A stretch of 32,971 nt of DNA. Source: Myxococcota bacterium. GTDB taxonomy: Bacteria > Myxococcota_A > UBA9160 > UBA4427. Below the pieces are notes generated by a model. The model worked only from the letters and a program-made list of their open reading frames with translations, had not been told where the DNA came from and did no database searches. Position numbers and translations under genes: made by a program. Numbering within the stretch: the stretch's first letter is position 1; every line of letters starts with the position of its first letter. Below are positions 1 through 8,447 of this stretch, in pieces. The stretch spans positions 11,852 to 44,822 of the forward strand of contig JAPYTP010000010.1 of assembly GCA_029941885.1 (NCBI GenBank), given 5' to 3'.

Positions 1-54
1 GTCCCAACGCTCAGGGCTGTCCCAACGCTCATGGCTGTCCCAACGCTCATGGCT
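1..54. repeat. Three tandem 18-bp repeats at the window edge
   Basis: Units lie at 1-18, 19-36 and 37-54. The second and third are identical and the first differs at two adjacent bases (AGGGCT instead of ATGGCT at its end). The array may extend left of the window. The unit length is a multiple of three. The frame starting at base 1 stays open through the repeats (hexapeptide V-P-T-L-M-A) until a TGA at 79-81 that overlaps the ATG of the next gene in an ATGA arrangement. The array could therefore be the repetitive C-terminus of an upstream gene. The other two forward frames are also open here, so this is suggestive only. Confidence 0.8.
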
Positions 55-77
55 GCCCCCCACGAAGGGAATCCGAG

Positions 78-1052
78 ATGACCCGAGAATACCCGGCACC
101 GGCTGAACCCCATCGCCCCTTCGATCAGGGAGAGCTCGACGCCCTCGAACGCGACGGCGTCGTCTGTGCTCGGGGCTTGATCGACGCGAAGACGATCGAG
201 GATCTGCGAACTTCGCTCGAGGACGCGATCGAAAGGCTGGAGGTCATCTCCCGGAGTCTCGCCAAGGACTCGAACGACGGTTTTCACGGCGACATCTTTA
301 TCTGGAAACTCCACGACGCTTTCCGAGACCTCGCCCTCTTCTCGTCTCTACCGGCGCTCGCTCAACAGGTGCTGGGAACGCCGACGGTGAATTTTTTCTA
401 TGAGCAATTCTTCGTGAAACGGGCGGGCAGTCCAGTCGAAACGCCGTGGCATCAGGACATTCCCTTCTGGCCCGTCGCGGGCTCACAGATCGTGTCGCTC
501 TGGATGACCCTCGACCCCGTCACGCGAGCGTCGAGTGGCCTCGAATTCGTGCGCGGGTCCCATCGATGGACCGAGCGATTCAAGGCGGTGACGCCGAACT
601 ATGATCCCTACATGATGGACACCGAGCTTCCAACCGCACCCGACTTCGCCAAGGAGCGAAGCGAGCACGACGTGATCGGATTCGACATGGAGCCAGGCGA
701 TGTCCTGGTCTTCGGACCGGTCGTCTGCCACGGATCAGCGGGAAACGCGTCCAACGAGAATGACCGGCGTGCGCTCGCCTTCCGCTACGCGGGAAACGAC
801 GTTACCTATGCACCGAGGCATGCGACCATGCCCCTGCTGTGGGATCACGGGCTCACGCCCGGCGACCCCCTCTCCGGCAGCCTCTTCCCCCAGGTCTGGC
901 CTCACGTGGTCGATTCCGAGATCGCACGTCGGATGGAGGGACCCGAACCCCCGAGCAACAAGCAGGTCGCAGAGTTCATGCAGCACCTCGCCGAGACCGG
1001 CTTTGGTCCGGATGGCGACAAGCGGACCTTCTTCGAGAGCGCGGGTCGCTGA
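78..1052 (+). CDS. Phytanoyl-CoA dioxygenase (PhyH) family protein
   Basis: Predicted cytoplasmic non-haem Fe(II)/2-oxoglutarate oxygenase of 324 residues, a normal length for the PhyH family. The iron-binding triad is visible: H125 and D127 in PWHQDIPFW, and distal H218 in VCHGSAGN. The arginine that would hold the 2-oxoglutarate carboxylate is R231 or R236 in RRALAFRY. Such enzymes hydroxylate a carbon next to a CoA ester or another lipid-like or natural-product substrate; the substrate here is unknown. The start is supported by a GAAGGGA ribosome site about seven bases upstream. The next gene begins 17 bases after the stop, so the two are probably co-transcribed. The family call is secure, the specific function is not. 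Confidence 0.9.
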   Translation: MTREYPAPAEPHRPFDQGELDALERDGVVCARGLIDAKTIEDLRTSLEDAIERLEVISRSLAKDSNDGFHGDIFIWKLHDAFRDLALFSSLPALAQQVLGTPTVNFFYEQFFVKRAGSPVETPWHQDIPFWPVAGSQIVSLWMTLDPVTRASSGLEFVRGSHRWTERFKAVTPNYDPYMMDTELPTAPDFAKERSEHDVIGFDMEPGDVLVFGPVVCHGSAGNASNENDRRALAFRYAGNDVTYAPRHATMPLLWDHGLTPGDPLSGSLFPQVWPHVVDSEIARRMEGPEPPSNKQVAEFMQHLAETGFGPDGDKRTFFESAGR

Positions 1053-1069
1053 AAGGAGCCTCATTCCCG

Positions 1070-1636
1070 ATGACGATCCACCCCCTCGCCCTCGCCCTGG
1101 CGATCGCTCTCGCGACGACCGGGTGCGCCACCGGATTCTCGAACGGCGATCGCGCGGAAGCGCGATATCAGATAGAGAAGGAGATCTACGCTTATACCTA
1201 CGCCCTCGACGGTGGTGACCTCGATGCGCTCGGAAGACTCTTCGAACACGCGGTCATGCTCGTAGACGGAACGAATGCGGCCTATCACGGTGCGGACGCC
1301 GTCAAGCAGACGAATATCGACTTCAATCTCTTCTACGATGTCGAGGGAAAAGCCGGCCCCTACCGACCCGACACAACACCCCGAACGCGACACGTCACGA
1401 CCAACCTGATCATCGACGTCGCCGAGGACGGGTCGAGTGCAACCGCGCGCTCCTCCGTAGTCGTCTTTCAGTTTGCACCCGGCGCGCCACTCCGCCCCAT
1501 TCTCGCGGCAGGCTACCAAGACCGGTTCGAACCGATCGATGGCCGCTGGCGCTTCGTCGAGCGGGTACACCTCCTCACACACATAGAGGACGTGAGCCTC
1601 CACCTGCGACAGCCCCCTCCGGGCCGCCCGCGCTAG
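1070..1636 (+). CDS. SnoaL-like (NTF2-fold) protein, probable lipoprotein
   Basis: The chosen ATG lies 11 bases after a GAAAGGAG ribosome site (1051-1058) and gives 188 residues. Residues 1-19 form a short hydrophobic leader ending LATTGC, with C19 as a candidate lipidation site, although the lipobox is imperfect and the leader lacks a clear positive start. The body looks like a SnoaL_4-type NTF2 fold: an N-terminal helix with the pattern YTYALDGGDLDALGRLF, then T-R-H-V-T-T-N and a C-terminal strand with RWRFVER. Such folds act as small isomerases, dehydratases or ring-hydroxylation subunits, so the role is open. It sits between a dioxygenase and a DUF3604 gene on the same strand. If exported, it would act in a different compartment from the dioxygenase. 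Confidence 0.75.
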   Translation: MTIHPLALALAIALATTGCATGFSNGDRAEARYQIEKEIYAYTYALDGGDLDALGRLFEHAVMLVDGTNAAYHGADAVKQTNIDFNLFYDVEGKAGPYRPDTTPRTRHVTTNLIIDVAEDGSSATARSSVVVFQFAPGAPLRPILAAGYQDRFEPIDGRWRFVERVHLLTHIEDVSLHLRQPPPGRPR

Positions 1637-1639
1637 AGT
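1634..1639 (+). promoter_or_regulatory. Possible -10-like element TAGAGT
   Basis: TAGAGT overlaps the stop of the SnoaL-like gene and lies 47 bases before the DUF3604 start. Closely similar hexamers sit 48-49 bases before two other starts in this window (3956-3961 and 8442-8447). No convincing -35 box is visible. This is inference from position and similarity only. Confidence 0.22.
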
Positions 1640-1686
1640 CGATTGCAGTGGGGCGCGGACCGTCCCAGTGCGCGAGGAGGAGAGTC

Positions 1687-3945
1687 GTGAAAATTGCCGT
1701 CGGCGCGATCGCATTCCTGCTCTTGCTCGGCTCGATCACGCTCTTCGTGATCTACACGGCGGGCGGGGGGGAGTTCGGCACTCCGGTCTCGGCGGGTGAG
1801 CCGACCGATCGGACACTCCCAGCCGCAGAGGTTGCGGCGCGCGACTCCCGGCAAAGTACCACCGCGGCTAGACTCGAGGTCTTCCAGCCGAAGCAGATCC
1901 TCTTCGGCGACCTCCACGTCCACAGTTCGTTCTCCGCCGACGCCTTCCAACTCACTCTTCCGACGGCGGGCGGCGAAGGCGTCCATCCTGTCGCCGACGC
2001 CTGCGATTTCGCTCGTTTCTGCGCCAACCTCGATTTCTGGTCGATCAATGACCACGCCAACTCGATCACCGCGCGCAGATGGCGAGAAACCGTCGACACG
2101 ATCCGCCAGTGCAATGAGATCAGCGCCGGCAGCGCAGATCCGGATCTCGTGTCCTTCCTCGGATGGGAGTGGACGCAGATGGGTTCGACTCCGGACAACC
2201 ACTATGGCCACAAGAATGTGATCTTGCGAGATCTCGCGGAGGACGCGATCCCCGCGCGCCCGATTGCGGCCGCCCCGCCTCCGGGCGTTCTCTCGACGTT
2301 CAATACCGGGCAGACCGGTCGCCTCACGCTCGGACTCGGTGCCTTCGCCCTCGAACGCGGCCACGACATGATTCGACAGCTGAACGAGATCATGTCGATG
2401 GAACGTTGCCCCCTCGGCGTCCCAGTACGCGACCTGCCGCTCGATTGCAGCGAAGCGGTCGCGACACCGGCCGAGCTCTTCGCGAAGCTCGACGATTGGG
2501 GACACGCCGCGACGGTGATTCCGCACGGCACGGTCTGGGGCATGTACACACCGCCGGGATCCAGTTGGGCGAAACAGCTCGATTCCGAGCAACACGACCC
2601 CGACCGACAGCGGCTCGTCGAGGTCTACTCGGGCCATGGCAACGCCGAGGAATATCGGCCCTGGGTCGCGGCCGCGATCGCGGCCGACGGCACGCGGCGT
2701 TGCCCCGAGCCCGGCCCCGGTTACACCCCTTCCTGTTGGCGGGCGGGAGAGATCATCCGCGATCGCTGTCTCTCGGCCGCAGAAGACGCGGGGGACGATG
2801 TCGACTGCGATGCTCGCGCTGCGGAGGCCCGCCGCAACTTCGTTTCGGCCGATCGCAACGCCGGCCCGTGGACGATTCCCGGCTTGCTCCCAGGTGATCT
2901 GCAGGGTGCAGGACAGTGCCTCGACTGTTTCCAACCCGCCTTCAACTACCGACCCCTCGGAAGCGTGCAGCACATGCTGGCGTTGGGCCGTCCCGGGCAA
3001 TCCCCTGGCGCACGGCGTTTCCGCTTTGGCCTCGTCGCGTCGAGCGACAACCACACCGCTCGAGCGGGCACGGGATACAAGGAGGTCGCCCGCCGAGAAA
3101 TGACCGACGCGAGGATGGGCGAAATCGGTCGCACGGACCTCGTGCTGGCCCATCGAAGACCCAGCGCACCCCGCTCGGAGCCCTTCCCGCCGGGCTCGAC
3201 GACCCCCAGCGTCGCCTTCCTCGAAAGCGAGCGCAGCGGGTCGTTCTTCTTGACGGGGGGTCTCGCAGCGGTCCATTCCCGTAGCCGTGATCGCGGCGAA
3301 ATCTTCGACGCGCTCGAGCGCCGGGAGACCTATGGCACGAGCGGCCCGCGCATTCTCCTATGGTTCGACCTACTCGATCCGAACGCCCCGGGCGGCGCCT
3401 GGCCGATGGGCAGCGAGGTCCAGAGCACGGGCATCCCGACGTTCCGGGTCCGCGCCGCGGGCTCTTTCGAGCAGAAGCCGGGCTGTCCAGCCTCGACGAC
3501 CGACGTCCTCACTCCGGATCGCGTCGCCTCACTCTGTCTCGGCGAGTGTTATTTCCCCTCGGATCGCCGGCGTCCGATCACGCGGATCGAGGTCATTCGC
3601 ATTCGTACCCAGCAAGAAGCCGGCGAGGACGTCGCATCGCTCATCGAAGATCCTTGGAAGACGCTCTCCTGCCTCGGGGAACCGGACGGCTGTCAAGCCA
3701 TCTTCAGCGACCCCGACTTTCCGAGAACCGGGCGCGACACCAGCTACTACGTTCGGGCGATCGAGGCGGCGAGCCCCGTCGTCGATGCGGACCCGCTCGG
3801 ATGCAGCCGCCGCACCGAGGCAGAACCCGACGCGCAATGCCGCGAACTCGACCCTTGTTTCGGTCGGGAAGCCGACGACGATTGTCTCGCGCCCTCCGAG
3901 CAGAGAGCCTGGTCGTCTCCGATCTTTGTCGATGTCGCCGGCTAG
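1687..3945 (+). CDS. Membrane-anchored DUF3604 domain protein
   Basis: The best start is the GTG at 1687, six bases after a strong AGGAGG (1675-1680), giving 752 residues. A GTG at 1648 has no such site. Residues 3-25 form a hydrophobic segment with no obvious cleavage site, so the protein is probably a signal-anchored periplasmic or surface enzyme. The rest matches DUF3604, a PHP-like metal-dependent hydrolase family: GDLHVHSSFSADA (H77, H79), NDHAN (D122, H123), GWEWTQ, and a late block with SSDNHTARAGTGYKE. Many cysteines in the second half suggest disulfides outside the cytoplasm. The reaction of this family is not established. Its neighbours suggest outer-compartment handling of an organic ester, but that is inference. 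Confidence 0.88.
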   Translation: MKIAVGAIAFLLLLGSITLFVIYTAGGGEFGTPVSAGEPTDRTLPAAEVAARDSRQSTTAARLEVFQPKQILFGDLHVHSSFSADAFQLTLPTAGGEGVHPVADACDFARFCANLDFWSINDHANSITARRWRETVDTIRQCNEISAGSADPDLVSFLGWEWTQMGSTPDNHYGHKNVILRDLAEDAIPARPIAAAPPPGVLSTFNTGQTGRLTLGLGAFALERGHDMIRQLNEIMSMERCPLGVPVRDLPLDCSEAVATPAELFAKLDDWGHAATVIPHGTVWGMYTPPGSSWAKQLDSEQHDPDRQRLVEVYSGHGNAEEYRPWVAAAIAADGTRRCPEPGPGYTPSCWRAGEIIRDRCLSAAEDAGDDVDCDARAAEARRNFVSADRNAGPWTIPGLLPGDLQGAGQCLDCFQPAFNYRPLGSVQHMLALGRPGQSPGARRFRFGLVASSDNHTARAGTGYKEVARREMTDARMGEIGRTDLVLAHRRPSAPRSEPFPPGSTTPSVAFLESERSGSFFLTGGLAAVHSRSRDRGEIFDALERRETYGTSGPRILLWFDLLDPNAPGGAWPMGSEVQSTGIPTFRVRAAGSFEQKPGCPASTTDVLTPDRVASLCLGECYFPSDRRRPITRIEVIRIRTQQEAGEDVASLIEDPWKTLSCLGEPDGCQAIFSDPDFPRTGRDTSYYVRAIEAASPVVDADPLGCSRRTEAEPDAQCRELDPCFGREADDDCLAPSEQRAWSSPIFVDVAG

Positions 3946-3955
3946 ATCCCCGATG

Positions 3956-3961
3956 TAGACT
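3956..3961 (+). promoter_or_regulatory. Possible -10-like element TAGACT
   Basis: TAGACT lies just after the stop of the DUF3604 gene and 48 bases before the start of the amidohydrolase at 4010. It resembles the hexamers at 1634-1639 and 8442-8447 in sequence and spacing. No clear -35 element is seen. Confidence 0.25.
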
Positions 3962-4009
3962 GATCGAATGCGATCGTGGACCGCGAGAAGCCTGAGGGGA
4001 ACCAGCGCC

Positions 4010-5209
4010 ATGAGAAACACCGAACTCGACTACGTACCCATCGATGCCGACAATCACTACTACGAACCCCACGACTGCTGTTCACGACATCTTTCGCGTA
4101 AGTACGTCGACGAGGGTCGAGTGTGCCACGTCGTCAAGGATGACCAGGGGACCGAGACCTGGGCCTTCGGAGACCGGCCCCTTGGGTTCCACCGCTCGAC
4201 CCGAGATCGAGTCATGCCCCCGGGCGCCTACCGCCCCTTCATGTCCATGAAAGAGCGGACCGAGCCCCTCGTTCCCCCGAAGCTCCAGAGTTCGAACATC
4301 CCTCAATTCCGTGACAGGGACGCGCGAATAAAGACTCTCGACAAGCAGGGCTTGCAGGCAGCGATCATGCTTCCGAGCTTTGGAATCGCCTTCGAAACGG
4401 ATTGCATCGAGGATCCCCAGGCGATGCTCGCCAACATGCGCGCCTTCAACCGCTTCGTCGAGGACGATTGGGGCTACGCCTATCAACAGCGAATCTTTGC
4501 GTTCCCACACCTTTCCCTGGTCGATCTCGACTGGGCCGTCGAGGAAGTGGAGCGCGTGAGCGCGCTCGGTGCCAAGGGCATCATCCTTCGAGCCGGACCG
4601 GTGCTCGGCCGATCACCCGCCGACCCCTATTTCGATCCCTTCTGGGCAAGGGTCGAAGAGGCCGGTCTGCTCACCGCCGTCCATATCGGTGTGAGCGGCT
4701 ACACCGATTGGTTCGGCCCCGCCTGGGGAGAGAAACCCGGCGTCTCCGAACAGGAGATGTCGCCCTTCCAGTATCTGACCTGCTTCGGCACGCGGCCGGT
4801 CTACGACACGATGGCCGCGTTCATCCTCCATGGCCTCTACGACCGCTTCCCGAAGCTCCGGGTCGCGAGTATCGAGAACGGCAGCGAATGGATCGCCGGC
4901 CTGCTCAAGGCACTGGACAAGCTGGCGATGATCACGATCACCTCCCAGGGCGCCTCGAAGGATGGACGACCCCGGGCGCGGCCGAGCGAACTCTTCAAGC
5001 AGCACGTCTGGGTGGCGCCCTTTTTCGAGGATGACGTCCCGGCCCTCGTCGACCGGATCGGCGCGGAGAACGTGCTCTTCGGATCCGATTGGCCGCATCC
5101 GGAGGGGGTCGCCGCTCCGCTTGATTTTCTCGAGGAGATCGAGATGCTCGAAGCCGATCAGATCCGCCTGATCATGCGCGACAATACGGCGGGCCTGTTG
5201 GGCCTCTGA
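4010..5209 (+). CDS. Amidohydrolase family 2 metal-dependent hydrolase
   Basis: A 399-residue TIM-barrel hydrolase or decarboxylase of the amidohydrolase_2 (ACMSD-like) family. Candidate metal and catalytic residues are D12, D14 and H16 in IDADNHYYEP, H225 in TAVHIGVSG, E289 in SIENGSEW, and D360 with H363 in FGSDWPHPEG. The ATG at 4010 is preferred to the one at 3968 because GAGGGGA (3994-4000) is correctly spaced and conserved residues begin soon after it. Members act on C-C or C-N bonds of aromatic acids and related compounds. Many long homologues of this kind sit in steroid or xenobiotic clusters without a known substrate. It has no signal peptide. A related but clearly different paralogue lies at 8497. 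Confidence 0.9.
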   Translation: MRNTELDYVPIDADNHYYEPHDCCSRHLSRKYVDEGRVCHVVKDDQGTETWAFGDRPLGFHRSTRDRVMPPGAYRPFMSMKERTEPLVPPKLQSSNIPQFRDRDARIKTLDKQGLQAAIMLPSFGIAFETDCIEDPQAMLANMRAFNRFVEDDWGYAYQQRIFAFPHLSLVDLDWAVEEVERVSALGAKGIILRAGPVLGRSPADPYFDPFWARVEEAGLLTAVHIGVSGYTDWFGPAWGEKPGVSEQEMSPFQYLTCFGTRPVYDTMAAFILHGLYDRFPKLRVASIENGSEWIAGLLKALDKLAMITITSQGASKDGRPRARPSELFKQHVWVAPFFEDDVPALVDRIGAENVLFGSDWPHPEGVAAPLDFLEEIEMLEADQIRLIMRDNTAGLLGL

Positions 5210-5233
5210 CTCGCGATGCGTCCCACTTCATAC

Positions 5234-5251
5234 GCGAGGCCAACCCCTCGC
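5234..5251 (+). terminator. Possible weak hairpin terminator
   Basis: GCGAGG (5234-5239) and CCTCGC (5246-5251) form a perfect 6-bp GC-rich stem with a six-base loop, 25 bases after the amidohydrolase stop. Only a short pyrimidine-rich stretch follows and there is no U-run, so intrinsic termination is doubtful. The rest of 5210-5417 shows no gene. Confidence 0.25.
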
Positions 5252-5417
5252 TTCCGCTCTCACCGACCCATTTCGCTCGAGTCTGGCATCGCAGTCCTGC
5301 TCCGAAGCCTCTCCCAGGGTCCGCGCCCGAGGTCGCCAATCTGGAACGCCATCTCTCTGCGCTGCCCGACTTTCTAAAAGGCGGATTCGAAGAACCTATC
5401 ACTGGAGAATAGATCGA

Positions 5418-7082
5418 ATGATTTCCCTTCGCCTCGACTGCCGCCTCGACTACTGCCTCCAATACGGAGCACACCTCGGCGCGTTCGGCCTCACGCTGCT
5501 CGTCCTTTTCGCACTCTCTTCACCTGCCATGGCCGAAGGACGACCGAACGTCGTAATCTTCGTCGCAGACGACCTCGGTTGGGCCGATGTCGGATTTCAT
5601 GGCGAAGAGGTGATCGAAACGCCCTCGCTCGACCGTCTCGCGGCGGAAGGCGTGCAGCTCGACCGTTTCTACACGACCCCGATCTGCTCACCCACACGAG
5701 CCGCTTTGATGACGGGTCGCGACCCGATGCGCCTCGGCGTGGCCTACGGCGTGATCATGCCCTGGCACACGATCGGCATTCATCCCGACGAGCTCTTTCT
5801 CCCAGAGGCCTTTCGGCGCTCCGGCTATCAGACCGCAATGGTCGGCAAGTGGCATCTCGGTCATGCCCAGGAGACCTACCATCCCAATCAGCGCGGCTTC
5901 GAGTATTTTTACGGCCACCTGCACACAGAGGTCGGCTATTTCCCGCCCTTCGCCAATCAGGGCGGTCGCGATTTCCAGCGCAACGGCGAATCGATCGATG
6001 ACAAGGGCTACGAGACCTTCCTGCTCGGCAACGAGGGCGCACGGTGGATCCGGGAGCGCGACGAATCCAAACCCTTCTTCCTCTACATGCCCTTCATCGC
6101 TCCGCACACCCCCCTCGAAGCCCCAGACGATCTGCTCGCCAAATACGAGGACATGGAGGACGACCGCCGGCCCGCACGGAGTTCCCAAACCGACAACTCA
6201 CGGCGGATCTCGAGACTCATGGGTCAGGAGACATCCCGCCCGATCTATGCGGCGGTCGTCGACGCGATGGACCAGGCGATTGGAACGGTGCTCGCGGCCC
6301 TCGACGATGAAGGCGTGACCAACGACACGATCGTGCTCTTCTTCAGCGACAACGGCGGCGCGGCGTACGCACTCGGAGGAGCGGACAACGTGCCACTGCG
6401 CGGCGGAAAGGGCGACACCTTCGAGGGCGGCATTCGTGTCGTCTCGGTGATGCGCTGGCCGGGCAAACTCGCGGCCGGCTCGAAGAATACCAGCATCATG
6501 TCCGCCATGGATGTGTTCCCGACCCTGGCCCGAGCCGCCGATGTCCCGATCGAGTCCAGATTCGAGCTGAACGGGCACGACCTCTGGCCGGCCCTCTCCT
6601 CCGGCCGAAAGCAGACGCGGGACGATCTGCTCTTCTTCGCTTCGGAGACACCGATCCGAGGCCATTTCAATATCACCGCGTTCGACGAAGAGTGGAAGCT
6701 CGTGCAGGAGATCGACCAGGGTCTGCTCGCTGCGGACATCACGACGCATCTGTTTCGAATCGGCGAAGATCCGAACGAACACCACAACCTGGCCAGCGCC
6801 CACCCGGATGTCGTCGAGAGGATGTCCGAGGAAATCCTGCGCTGGCGCAGTCTCTATCCCGTTACCGGGACCCGTTCCGAGCTCGTGCCGCCTCCGGGAT
6901 GGCGAGCACCGAAGGATTGGGTCGGTTATCCCATCGCAATCGAAGCGCTCCAGGATACGCCCGCGCCCGGGATGCCGCCCTCCTTCGCGCTTCCCATCCT
7001 CGACTTCCAACACGGAGAAGCGGGTCGGCTGATCTACGACTGCGAACCCTACTCGATGCTGGGTGGCGGGCTCTGCAAGTAA
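5418..7082 (+). CDS. Exported type I sulfatase (arylsulfatase-like)
   Basis: A 554-residue alkaline-phosphatase-superfamily sulfatase. Residues 22-39 form a signal peptide core, with likely cleavage after A-M-A near residue 39. The formylglycine signature is complete: C90-S-P-T-R94 followed by AALMTGR, so C90 would be oxidised by a formylglycine-generating enzyme, which is not in this window. Metal and substrate residues are D51 and D52 (VADDLGW), K144 and H146 (GKWHLGH), H230 (IAPHTP), D311 and N312 (FFSDNGG) and K331 (RGGKGDTFEGG). The reaction is hydrolysis of a sulfate ester in the periplasm or outside the cell; the substrate is unknown. GGAGA at 5404-5408 supports the start. The 208-base gap before it suggests its own promoter. 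Confidence 0.95.
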   Translation: MISLRLDCRLDYCLQYGAHLGAFGLTLLVLFALSSPAMAEGRPNVVIFVADDLGWADVGFHGEEVIETPSLDRLAAEGVQLDRFYTTPICSPTRAALMTGRDPMRLGVAYGVIMPWHTIGIHPDELFLPEAFRRSGYQTAMVGKWHLGHAQETYHPNQRGFEYFYGHLHTEVGYFPPFANQGGRDFQRNGESIDDKGYETFLLGNEGARWIRERDESKPFFLYMPFIAPHTPLEAPDDLLAKYEDMEDDRRPARSSQTDNSRRISRLMGQETSRPIYAAVVDAMDQAIGTVLAALDDEGVTNDTIVLFFSDNGGAAYALGGADNVPLRGGKGDTFEGGIRVVSVMRWPGKLAAGSKNTSIMSAMDVFPTLARAADVPIESRFELNGHDLWPALSSGRKQTRDDLLFFASETPIRGHFNITAFDEEWKLVQEIDQGLLAADITTHLFRIGEDPNEHHNLASAHPDVVERMSEEILRWRSLYPVTGTRSELVPPPGWRAPKDWVGYPIAIEALQDTPAPGMPPSFALPILDFQHGEAGRLIYDCEPYSMLGGGLCK

Positions 7083-7196
7083 TCGAACGGCCCGCGAGCC
7101 CGACTCGTCTCACGCCCTAGACGCGGGCGAGGGTCATGCACTTTCACGCGAGCCGTGCGACTCTGCGCGCACATCCGAACATCTGTGAGACTCCCG

Positions 7197-7802
7197 ATGA
7201 CCATCGACACCCTGGAAGACCTTCGCACTCTCTACGGATTCGCCAAGGAGCGCGCGAAGGACAAGCAGCTCCCGGCCTTGGAAAAGCACTCCAAGAATTT
7301 CATCGAGCAGTCTTCCTTCGTCGTCATCTCGACCTTCGATCGGGACCACCGGGTCGATGTCTCACCCCGCGGAGGTGCACCAGGCTTCGTGCACATCATC
7401 GATGATGTTACGCTCGCCCTCCCCGACGCACACGGGAACAAGCGACTCGATTGCCTGGTCAATATCCTCGAGACCGGACGGATCGGGACCCTCTTCCTGA
7501 TCCCCGGCGTCGATGAAACGCTGCGCGTCAACGGCAGGGCAGAACTGTCGAAGGACGAGAACCTGCTCACTCGCTTTGCCAGCGAAATGAAGACACCGGC
7601 AAGCTGCATCGTCCTCCACGTCGAAGAGGTGTTCCTGCATTGTGCGAAAGCGCTGATGCGTTCGAATCTGTGGTCTGCGGATGCGCAGATCGAGCGTTCC
7701 GCGCTGCCGACACTCGGCCGTATGATCAATGATCAGCTCGACATCACCACGGCGCCCGAGACCCAGGAGGCGATGATCGAGCGGTATCAGGACGAGCTCT
7801 AG
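7197..7802 (+). CDS. PPOX-type FMN flavoprotein, MSMEG_1061-like
   Basis: A 201-residue split-barrel flavoprotein of the pyridoxamine-5'-phosphate-oxidase-like superfamily. Family-specific blocks are VVISTFDRD (residues 42-50), VDVSPRGGAPGFV (53-65), LALPDAHGNKRLD (73-85) and ETLRVNGRAEL (107-117), which together match the MSMEG_1061-type subgroup. Such proteins bind FMN or F420 and usually act as small reductases or haem/flavin-binding proteins; they are not true PNPOx. The ATG at 7197 begins a normal-length protein. An upstream GTG at 7155 would add 14 residues with no conserved character. The ribosome site is weak (GTGAGA). It stands alone between the sulfatase and a 694-base region without a clear gene. 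Confidence 0.88.
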   Translation: MTIDTLEDLRTLYGFAKERAKDKQLPALEKHSKNFIEQSSFVVISTFDRDHRVDVSPRGGAPGFVHIIDDVTLALPDAHGNKRLDCLVNILETGRIGTLFLIPGVDETLRVNGRAELSKDENLLTRFASEMKTPASCIVLHVEEVFLHCAKALMRSNLWSADAQIERSALPTLGRMINDQLDITTAPETQEAMIERYQDEL

Positions 7803-7835
7803 GGGTGATCCCCGAGTCGCAGCAATGCCCGAAGA

Positions 7836-8306
7836 TCAATGGTCGAATGCGCGGTCGATCAAGAAGAGATCGTGATCGGTAACCGTCCGAGTCGGCTCGG
7901 CATCCCGGGGGTGGAGGGTCTCTCGACGTTCGAAGGCCGCCAACCGCTCGAGCCCGGGACATGCGTTCGCGCCCCGCTTTGGCTTGACACGGTCCGCGTG
8001 CACGTGACCGATGAGCACGATGTCGGGGCGGGCTCGGGCAGAGGATCCGTGGGCAACCTGACGGTCGACGTGCTCCCGGAACGGCGACATCAGCGTCGGT
8101 GAGAATTCGTTGAGCACGGCACGCGACGACCCCTGGCGAATGATCGCCGAGAACGGGGTGACGAGCTCTGTGCCGCGAATCTCGAGGCCACTTCGACGGA
8201 ACCGGGATCCACCGATCCGCTCGGCCTCGACCAGCGATTCCACGATCACGCTGCTCAGTGGATCGGCTTTCGCGAGCGGCAGAATCGGATGTACGTCGAC
8301 ACCCAT
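7836..8306 (-). CDS. Doubtful ORF of unknown function, possibly a remnant
   Basis: Reads 156 residues with G/C-ending codons typical of the window, including hydrophobic stretches such as SSVIVESLVEAERI and a PDIVLIGHVHADRV segment. The G-H-V-H resembles a metallophosphoesterase or metallo-hydrolase ligand pair, but no other motif of those families is visible. There is no good ribosome site before its ATG. The same frame continues upstream past an in-frame TAG at 8352-8354 into another open stretch, which would fit a decayed gene. The forward strand in register is also largely open, so this may be chance. I do not recognise the product. Confidence 0.3.
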   Translation of the reverse strand: MGVDVHPILPLAKADPLSSVIVESLVEAERIGGSRFRRSGLEIRGTELVTPFSAIIRQGSSRAVLNEFSPTLMSPFREHVDRQVAHGSSARARPDIVLIGHVHADRVKPKRGANACPGLERLAAFERRETLHPRDAEPTRTVTDHDLFLIDRAFDH

Positions 8307-8441
8307 CGCGAGAAGGCGGCACGCATGTGCTCTACCCGATCGCGGTCGCCACTAGCGCGCATCGGCCGATCCGAGATTCGATTCCACCTGGACGCCCAAC
8401 CGATCCGCGATTCGTCCGATAGCAAGAGCCACTCGGTCGCC

Positions 8442-8447
8442 TAGAGT
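8442..8447 (+). promoter_or_regulatory. Possible -10-like element TAGAGT
   Basis: TAGAGT lies 49 bases before the amidohydrolase start at 8497, with a second similar hexamer TAGGCT at 8449-8454. It matches the elements at 1634-1639 and 3956-3961 in sequence and distance. No strong -35 box is visible. Confidence 0.25.

Noticed and set aside
1..54. CRISPR array
   Set aside because: The repeats are 18 bp and directly adjacent with no spacers.
1633..3276. Long minus-strand frame of 547 codons opposite DUF3604
   Set aside because: It is an in-register antisense shadow with no motif; the plus-strand protein has the family motifs and a strong ribosome site.
7744..8322. Second minus-strand frame over the 7803-8496 region
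   Set aside because: It is Arg/Ser/Pro-rich with no hydrophobic pattern, typical of a noncoding high-GC frame.
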